From Chalara sp. BL73 (lineage: Eukaryota; Ascomycota; Leotiomycetes; Helotiales), in contig CAKJVC010000188.1 in assembly GCA_918026815.1 (NCBI GenBank), positions 186,001 to 250,000 of the forward strand: DNA of 64,000 bases, given 5' to 3'. Shown piece by piece: positions 56,689-64,000 of the stretch (the stretch's first letter is position 1; every line of letters begins with the position of its first letter). The notes beneath the pieces were generated by a model, which worked only from the letters and a program-made list of their open reading frames with translations, did no database searches and was not told the DNA's origin. Both the position numbers and the translations under genes were made by a program.

Positions 56689-58479
56689 ATGGCACGAAAC
56701 ATGAGTATTAGAGCGCCGTGGCTGCGGAAGCCGCCTCGCTACATCCTCGTGAGCCTTCTCACAGCAATGGGCGGTTTCATCCTTGGGTATGTTCGTTCCA
56801 ACCGCTTCCTATAATTATCCTCTCACACCCGCGGAGTACTTAGGCGATCGCAACTGATATGAATACCACGTAACTAGCGTCGATATAAGTATAATTGGGC
56901 CAGTTACTGTTATGCCCAGCTACATCAGTTCTTTCGGCCTGCACTCCCCAAGTGTTCATGGTATCATCGTCTCTTCACTGCTACTATCGGCCTCCGTCAT
57001 GAGTTTCATCGCCGGGCGGCCTGCCGACGTACTTGGCAGGCCACAGGGGATCGCGCTTGGAGTTGGTGTTTTTGGTTTAGGTGCGGCATTGCAAGCGGGT
57101 GCAGTTCGATTGGCAATGTTTATGGTGGGAAGGATTATTGAGGGCATGGGGTTTGGATTGTACTTTGGGACGTTAACTGTGTGAGTACCGTTGGTGGCTT
57201 TGCTGTTTCGTGTCTGGCTGTATTGAGTGCTTGCTGACATGATTCGCCCGGATAGATATGTCTGTGAAATCTCGCCGCCGAGTATAAGAGGTCCTTTGAC
57301 GACTGGACCTCAATTCATGATATGTGTCGGTCTTGTGGCTGGATACTTCACCTGCTACGGTACCGCTAGGATTGAGGGGTCCATCTCCTGGCGTCTGCCA
57401 TTCATCATCCTGGCAGTCTTAGCTATCGCTTTCGGTTCTTCCGTGCTGCTCTACCTCCCGCCGTCGCCTAGATGGCTGCGTCTTCACGGGAGGGATGCAG
57501 ACGCGGACGCAGCATGGGAGACTCTCGGAGTCAAGATGGAAGACCGCCAGAGTATAGAAGAAAGCTTAGAAGAAGGAGTGATTGAGAATAATGAGGACGC
57601 TTCGACGGCCTCAGGGTCGCCGGTGCGAGTGTCTGAGAAAGAGAAACAGGAAGAGAGTAATTTTTTCGACCTGTTTAAAAAGGATGTACGTGGTCGGACT
57701 ATGCTTGCCGTCTTTCTAATGGGCTTTCTTCAACTCAGCGGTATCGACGGCATCTTATACGTAAAGCCCCTCCTCTTCCAACTATACCCTTTAATGTCTA
57801 ACACAACTCTCAGTATGCACCTCTCCTCTTCCAGCAGGCGGGCTTAACTGGCACCGAAGCCTCCTTCTTCGCCTCTGGTGTTTCTGGCATTGTCCTCGTT
57901 GTTATCTCTATTCCCGCTCTGCTCTTCGCCGACAAATGGGGCCGGCGCACTAGCACCATCATCGGTGGCCTTGGCCTTACGATTACAATTACTCTTATTG
58001 GTGCTCTCTATGCTAGTAATTCCGTGCACCCGACCAGTGGCGCTGGCCGCTGGATCGTAATTGTTTGCATCTACCTGTACTCCGTCTTCTTCGCCTCAAC
58101 CTGGGCCGTTAGCATTAAAGTTTACGCACCGGAAATTCAACCGCAGCGCACGCGAGCGAAAGCTACAGCCCTTGCTCATGGGTTTAATTGGGTTTGCAAT
58201 TGGTTTGTAGCGTTTATCAGTCCAATTTTGCTTGCGAGGAGTAGTTCCGGAGCGTACTTTCTTTTTGGTGGCTGCTGCGCGCTGACGACAGTGGTGTGCT
58301 ACTTTTTCATGATTGAGACTAAAGGTAAGAGCTTGCATGAGATTGAGAGAGCATTTAGTCAGAAGGCAGCTGAGGGACAGGAACCAATGGGAGTTAAAAT
58401 CGGGACGGTGAGTAAGAGGATGTTTGGGAAGCTAAAGGCACTATTGTCGCTGGCGGCCGGGGAGGAGCAGAAGAAATGA
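56689..58479 (+). CDS. MFS sugar-porter-type transporter, 523 aa
   Basis: Exons 56689-56786, 56878-57180, 57256-57760 and 57814-58479 join in phase (introns 91, 75 and 53 bp) into 523 codons. Sugar-porter motifs are VDISIIGPVTVMPSY near helix 1, GRPADVLGRPQG after helix 2 (GR.xD..GR/K), GRIIEGMGFGLYFGTLTVYVC-like sequence with CEISPPSIRG, PPSPRWLRLHGRD closing the N-half, the central helices FLQLSGIDGILYYAPLLFQQ (QxxG..), FADKWGRR, IQPQRTRAKATAL and FMIETKGKSLHEIE. The N-half motif has Val where sugar porters have Tyr/Phe before D, so the substrate is uncertain. It is convergent with the PKS gene (3' ends ~1.06 kb apart) and could serve that cluster or be unrelated. The first 0.26 kb is also present at 47258 through the tandem duplication. 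Confidence 0.9.
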
Positions 58480-59541
58480 GAAGGCGAGAAGGCGAAAAAC
58501 TAGGATCCAAGAAGTTGAAGAAGCGCACCTGGCTGCGAGTGAGGCAAAGCCTCAGGAAACTTATCGTTTCGCTCGCCATATGACCAACTGAGATTTGGTC
58601 AATAGAATGCTATATAAATTGCTCTAAGGAAGGAAGCCAGCACAAACTACGTGCAAAATAATGAGGGTTTGGGAGATTATGCGATTGATAGTTGCGCCAT
58701 CCACGCTTGCTCTGACCAATGAGTTCAAATTTCACTGTAACCGCTAACAAATACACTACCAAGTCAGCAGACACGGAACCTACTGGAAATTTTGGTCTAA
58801 ACGTAGTTCTGTCTTCGATTTAACCCTTTGGACGTAGCGGTATACTCATTCAAATGGTCTTCAAACATGATTTGCTCGATTACAATATTCTGATGCTTCT
58901 TCCAATTCTGAGCTCCTCGCCGAGCAGCGGTGTACTTCCACGCTCTAAGTTTCCCCTCTGCAAGGAAGCTGGGTAGCAACCTTGTGGCGATTCTCCTGAA
59001 GATCCATTTCATGCGTAGTGCGGCTAGACGGTTAAAAGGATTCGTAGAATATGACACCTTACTCAATCCTTTCAGATAAAGCCTCGTATTAAGATATGCT
59101 GCAGCCGAATGCCGAGCGAAGGGCTGGATACTCAAAGATCAAGGAAATGACATCATTCAAATAATTTCATCGGGTGATCTCGGATATCATCTTTCTAGGC
59201 TCATCGTTTACTACTAGTGTATTACAGTGCCTGTTAATGAGTCCGAACAGGTTAAGCGAATCGCACTTAAAATCGTTCATTTGCTTCGTTTTTTAACGTC
59301 TTCAACTTTTGTTATATCATTTCAAATTCAAATACGTGGCACTAAACGTTTGAAGATAATTCTCGATGTTATCATGCAAACATTTGGCCTTGGTGCTAAT
59401 GTTGGCGCCGTCGCTAGTGCAATCAATTAGTTCAATTCGTATTTTTTCCAACTCAACCTAAAGCAGAATTATATCTAATTGTTTCACTCTACTTAAGTTT
59501 AGGCACATATAATTAAAATATGTACAAATTATCCACGTATC
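58480..59541. other. Convergent intergenic region
   Basis: It lies between the 3' ends of the MFS and PKS genes. A minus-strand ORF (59135-58797, 112 codons, basic) and a plus-strand ORF (59227-59430) show no recognisable domain and probably reflect chance. Confidence 0.45.
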
Positions 59542-62500
59542 TCAACAAGCTTCTTCATCCCCAACCAGACCAAGATGTCCTGCTACAGTCCGGGCAAGAC
59601 CAACGAAAGTTGTATTTGGATCCGACAATGTCGTGACGCTGACCTGTAAGCCAAACTCAGTGAACAACCATCTCTGCAGCTCTACCCCAATCATGGAGTC
59701 GACGCCATGGTTCGCAACGGACATGCCATCGAGCTGGAACTTGTCCGGTTCCAAGCCGAGGATGCGGGCGGCGCGCTCCACGATGTGCACACCTAAAGCC
59801 TTGAGCATCTCGTCCTCGGGCAGACTATCCAAGGTGGCGGCAAAAGAGCGATTAGAGCCCTGCCCGGTAGCGGCAGCCCCCATCTCTTTTTGCTTGGCCT
59901 CAAGTGATGTTCGCACCGAAGACATGCGCGCATCTCGATGCCAGAACGCACCAGAAAGATCCACGCGATCGTCGTCCATTGCCTGGAGCATAGCCTCAGG
60001 CTCAAGGCCCAGCACTAACTGGACGTCGCCGAGGTCATTAATTCGAGAATCGGAAGGCTGGCCGTGGAGAATAGCCACCTCGAAGGCAATGAGCATCTCT
60101 TTCTCGTTGATGCCAAAAGGCATCTTGCGTGCCAGGGCCTCGGCCACGGCGGCATTTTCGGCCACCACACCGACGTCTTCGACCATAGGTAAAGCGATGG
60201 AACAGGCAGCAAGGCCATTTCGGCGACGACGCAAGGCCAAAAAGTCGAGATAGCTATTAGCAGCACAGTAATTAGCTTGTCCAGGGTTACCTAGCACAGC
60301 CGATATGCTACTGGTCATGAGGAAGAAGTCGAGCCTTGTGTTAGCGAGTGCCTTATCAAGGGCAATTGCACCTTGCATCTTTGGCTGTAGTGCTGCCTGG
60401 TAGGCGGAGAAAGTCATGTTCTCATATAGGCCATCCCGGAGCACCATGGCAGCATGGACAACCCCTCGAATAGGTAATCTGCGGGACACGCGCTGCACCA
60501 CGTCGGCTACAGCTTTCTCGTCGCTTGCGTCTACGCTGAATACCTGAACGCTAGCGCCTGACGCCGTGAGGCGGCTGACTACTTCGACGGCTTCTGGTTT
60601 CGTCGCGCCAGATCGCGCCAGGAAGACAAAGTTCCTGCATCCCCTTTCCAACATCCAAGTGGTAAGGCTGCGCCCGAGACCGCCAAGGCAGCCAACGAGT
60701 AGGTAAGCAGCATCTGAAGCCAACTGTGCATGTTGGATCGAAGGTATGCGTACCTGAAACCGCAGGGCAAAACGTTAGAACGACTCAATTACAGTCACTG
60801 AATTTGCGTAATCATGTTAAGGTGCAGGACAGGGATTCTCACCTTAACCTTACTTTCCCCATAGACAATCCTTAAGACTTTGTTATCAGGCATCTCGGCC
60901 TTGCCTCTCCTGACACAATCCAGAGAATCTGACAGCTCTCCCAAATCAACCACAGCCGTGGCAGGCCGGCCAAGGTTACCAAAAGTGTCCAGTAACGCTA
61001 CACTCGTTTCAAGAATCTCCTTTGGATTCCCGCCGCATGTACGTAGTCGAATACCCCTCGCAAATGGTCTCGTGTCTAGTGGACTGTACTTCGCAACATG
61101 CGTGCCGCTACCGAAAACAAAGGTAGACTGAGGCGGCATAGCTTGCCAAATGTCCTGCACTATTTCAACCTCAGGCGTCCCCGTGATGATGACGACGTTC
61201 GCTGATGACACGAGTCGCCGCGTCTCGCCACGATTCCCCAAGTTGATGACCGTCGAGACCCGGAAGCCGAGATAGGCACCCAACTTTGTCACTGCTTCCT
61301 CGAAAGGAGTAGAGGCTGCTGCTGCTAGTATGATCACATGCTGGCCACTGAACTCTTTTGTGCCGTTCGCCTCGAGCGCATCCACGGCTTTGGCAAGTTG
61401 CGGTAGGCAAGTGACCAGCTCCGCAGTATCAGCTGTGTGATTGCCTAGGACGGCGAAGGCCGATGTGGTAATACGCGTCTCCAAGAAATTGCCAGGTCTG
61501 CGGTCCATATAGGCAACTACCTCACGGCCGTTCAGCGCTGCGCTGTCCAGGCCACTGCCGGTGCGCATGATAGTGCCCGTGACAATACGGGCACCTCCCA
61601 CCTCTGTGCGAGCCGAAAGGTCGCCCTTGGTGAACTCAGCGAGCCGGACATGGACCTCGACTTGAAGTGGGTCTGGGTCCTTTGTCGTAGTTACGATTTC
61701 CCAGACTAGTTGATCATTGATAAACTTACCTTTATAGGACTTGTCAGCCGAGATGGTTTCGATGTTGTAATCTTGCTCCTGTCCGTAAACAAGTGAATTT
61801 AGAGTTGCGTTGGGCTCCAGGCGCGGAACGAGGACACGCGAGTCCCTGGTTAACCAGCACTCAACATCTTGCTGGGCATCGGCATTGTCACCAGCACTTC
61901 GAAGTGCCGCTAACTGATATTGCACTAGAGCCGCAACCGCACTGTCTGGTGCCTCTTTGTCCGCATCAACAAGGGAGATCCTCGTAGTAGGCGCTTCGGA
62001 ACGTACAGCACGAAGAAACCCCTGGGGGAGGCCACTGTTAGCCGATTCTCCTTGGTTAGCTCCCCTGGTTACCCAGACGATGGGTTTGCCCGACTGTAGA
62101 ATAATATTCTGGAGAGATATCCAGCTCTCCTCAGTTGTACGAGCCAGGACAGACCCATCCATGTCGTCAATGACAATGCTATCAAACTCTCCCAGCTCGT
62201 CTGGTGTGCAAGCTAGAATGGAAGACGAGTTGCTCCCTAGGGCCTTCGAGAAAGTAGAACAAGCTACGTCGTTGCTTTGTAGTAGTACGACGACTTTTCG
62301 GTCTGTCCTGCTGTCGGAGTTCACGCTGTTTCTTAGGTGCCCTTGAGCGGCATCAGATTGCTTCCAAGCTACTGTGCTATATGGCTCTCGCGGGGCGGAT
62401 TCGATTGATGTAGGTGGAATAGCTGCCTCATACGCGACCATCCTTAAGTTTCGAATGTTCATCAGGCAGCTCGATGAGGCTCCGGCAAACAACTGCAGGT

Positions 62501-64000
62501 TCCCAAGGAAGTGTCTACTACTACTCACATCATCCTCTACCCAGGCGAAGCAGCAGCCGTCATTGTCCAAGTCGGCCGCGGAATCCGGGAAGGTAACGGA
62601 CATTTCCTCGATTGTGAGTGGCACCACCCCCCACGGCATCTCTCTGTGCTGGCCCCGATGCACGGCGGCAATGACAGCGTGCAGACAGCCGTCGATGGTG
62701 GATGGGTGTAGCATGTAGCGGGACTCGAGCTCCGTCTGCTTGGTGTGAACCTTGATCTCAGCTGATGCCCAACGGTCTTTGCCGTTTGCGCGGACTTGCT
62801 GGGTCATGGTCTGGAAGCTGGGTCCGTATCGAAACCCGACGCGCTCAAGGAAACGGTACCAACGCTTTGAGGTGACTCGTTGGTGGAGCTGGATGGGCTT
62901 GTACGGGCAGTCGCCAGTGTGCGTTTGCCGAGTCTGTTCTCTCCGGATCTCGCCCTTGCTGTGAAGGGTCCAAAGACCGCTGCCTTGAGCGACCGACTCG
63001 ACGGTAAAAGCGTACCAATTATCTGACTTGTGTTTCTTTTCCAATCTTGTATGCACCTCGATTCCCTCGTCGGAGTCCGGCACGATTAATGCTTTCTGGA
63101 TGTCAATGTTAGCTAGTCTGACACTGCCCGCCTCGGCCGGCTCAAGGTCCAGCTGCTGTAAAAGCGCTTCGATTGCTAGTGAGACGTGGCCTGCCGCGGG
63201 AAAGACCACATCAGTGCCCAAGGTATGATGCGGGAACCAGGCGACGTCGCGCTGGCGCAGCATGTTCTTCCACGTCGGGGCATTGTTGGACAAACCAAAG
63301 ATGCGGCGGCCGAGGACATCATGGCGTGGGTGTTTGGACGTGCGTAAATCGGCAACGGCCCGGGGCTCGTACCAATGTTGGCGGTCATAATTCCACTGGT
63401 AAGGAGGTAGATCCACGAGGCAACGCCCTTGACTTCGACTAACGCCCTTGACTGGTACGCCAACAAGAGGCATGGAGCTCGAGTTCAGGCTGTTGATCAT
63501 ATCAAATTTGACTTCGAAACCTCGGAGGTAAAGCTCCCCGGCCGTTTTCAACAGAGCCACAGCATCGTCCTGGCCACGGACAAGAGAGCCCACGTATCCC
63601 AAGTCGAAGCCGTTCTCGGCGATGGTCTGCTTTACTGGACTTTGCAATGCAGAATGCGGTCCGATCTCTACCAGTACCTTGACGTTGGCAAACTCGACAT
63701 CGCGACCTAGGGTTTGCAGCGCGGCGTCGAAACGGACCCGACTGCGCAGATTCTCACACCAGTACGAAATGGACAGTTGCGACGCTTCTACCCGGGATCC
63801 TGTGACCGACGACACCATGTTGGCTGTGGATTGTCGCCAGGAGAAGTCCAGCTTAGTGAGGCTCATGTGTGCTTTGGCGTAGAGCTGCTCGTATAAAGGT
63901 GCCACGGCGTCCATTTGGGGAGAGTGGTATGCTTTCCCTGTCTTGAGCTGGCGAGAGAATATACCGAAGCCATCCATGATCTCTTTGAGAGCAGCGATGT
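59542..64000 (-). CDS. Highly reducing type I polyketide synthase, C-terminal part
   Basis: Runs off the right edge of the window, so the N-terminus (KS and most of AT) is missing. Exons are >64000-60843 and 60753-59542, with an 89-bp intron in phase. Domain order: AT end (KTGKAYHSPQM, then EIGPHSALQSPV); DH with WFPHHTLGTDVVFPAAGH (catalytic His) and LHPSTIDGCLHAV (catalytic Asp); a long region without a SAM-binding motif, so no methyltransferase is seen; a degenerate ER-like domain (SGQHVIILAAAASTPFEEAV where active ERs have a Gly-rich nucleotide loop); KR with LLVGCLGGLGRSL and SSISAVLGNPGQANYCAANS (Ser/Tyr); and an ACP with HGVDSMIGVEL (Ser for the phosphopantetheine arm). It ends without a thioesterase. 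Expected products are partly reduced polyketides made iteratively, with enoyl reduction either absent or supplied in trans. Confidence 0.93.

Larger units (their letters stand above)
47517..56947. repeat. Tandem duplication, copy 2 (9431 bp)
   Basis: Direct repeat of 38085-47516. Its left end truncates the recombinase gene inside exon 7. Its right end runs seamlessly into the unique remainder of the MFS gene. Homopolymers in its left half are mostly shorter than in copy 1, and those in its right half are longer. Confidence 0.97.

Noticed and set aside
58797..59135. Basic minus-strand ORF between the MFS and PKS genes
   Set aside because: No family recognised. It lies in a convergent 3' region without obvious promoter or intron signals.

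Overview
The window looks like accessory sequence from a filamentous ascomycete (Pezizomycotina). Genes carry 50-90 bp spliceosomal introns with fungal splice sites and CTAAT/CTGAT-like branch points. Families typical of these fungi are present: NACHT-WD40 NLRs, a SesA domain, patatin, 2EXR, a DUF3435-type tyrosine recombinase and a highly reducing polyketide synthase. Many relics keep their reading frame over hundreds of codons but carry Gln-to-stop or Trp-to-stop changes, the C:G-to-T:A pattern expected from repeat-induced point mutation (RIP). No rRNA, tRNA or CRISPR was seen.

Layout. 0-5.5 kb: eroded sequence with an HMG-CoA reductase pseudogene, an F-box-like relic, a 2EXR relic and one copy of a terminal repeat (family A). 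6.5-8.4 kb: a multi-exon secreted metallopeptidase-like gene that does not splice cleanly. 9.3-11.3 kb: an intact patatin-like phospholipase followed by a TPR-like ORF. 11.7-13.5 kb: a coiled-coil/Pro-rich gene with one stop and a small relic. 15-16.5 kb: a 5'-truncated LINE. 17.4 kb: a 174-bp solo LTR. 17.7-24.4 kb: a 6.66-kb segment bounded by ~435-bp inverted repeats and TA dinucleotides. It holds a broken NACHT-WD40 NLR that is itself interrupted by a 1283-bp hAT element with an 8-bp target duplication. 24.4-28.9 kb: a coiled-coil relic, a PAQR (hemolysin-III) pseudogene, a membrane-protein relic and an unknown ORF. 29.1-36.3 kb: a 7.18-kb segment bounded by ~44-bp inverted repeats related to family A, also in TA. 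It holds an intact SesA ORF with a Gly/Asn/Gln-rich amyloid-like tail and a NACHT-WD40 NLR with six near-identical 126-bp WD repeats.

36.45-40.17 kb: a nine-exon gene on the minus strand predicted to join a DUF3435-type tyrosine recombinase (R, HxxR, H and Y all visible), C2H2 fingers and a C-terminal chromodomain. From 38085 to 56947 a ~9.43-kb unit is present twice in direct tandem. Each copy holds most of the recombinase gene, a divergent membrane-protein/alpha-beta-hydrolase pair, a NACHT-like relic and the 5' end of an MFS transporter gene. The copies differ almost only in homopolymer lengths, so either a very recent duplication or an assembly artefact is possible. The full MFS gene (56689-58479) lies just beyond copy 2 and converges with the 3' part of a highly reducing PKS (59542 to the window edge).

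Interpretation. The left 36 kb reads as a turnover zone where transposons, NLR-type immune genes and their relics are shuffled and mutated. The right end is the edge of a secondary-metabolite locus. The points most worth following are the recombinase-chromodomain fusion, the two related TIR-bounded segments that each contain an NLR, and the SesA/NLR unit.
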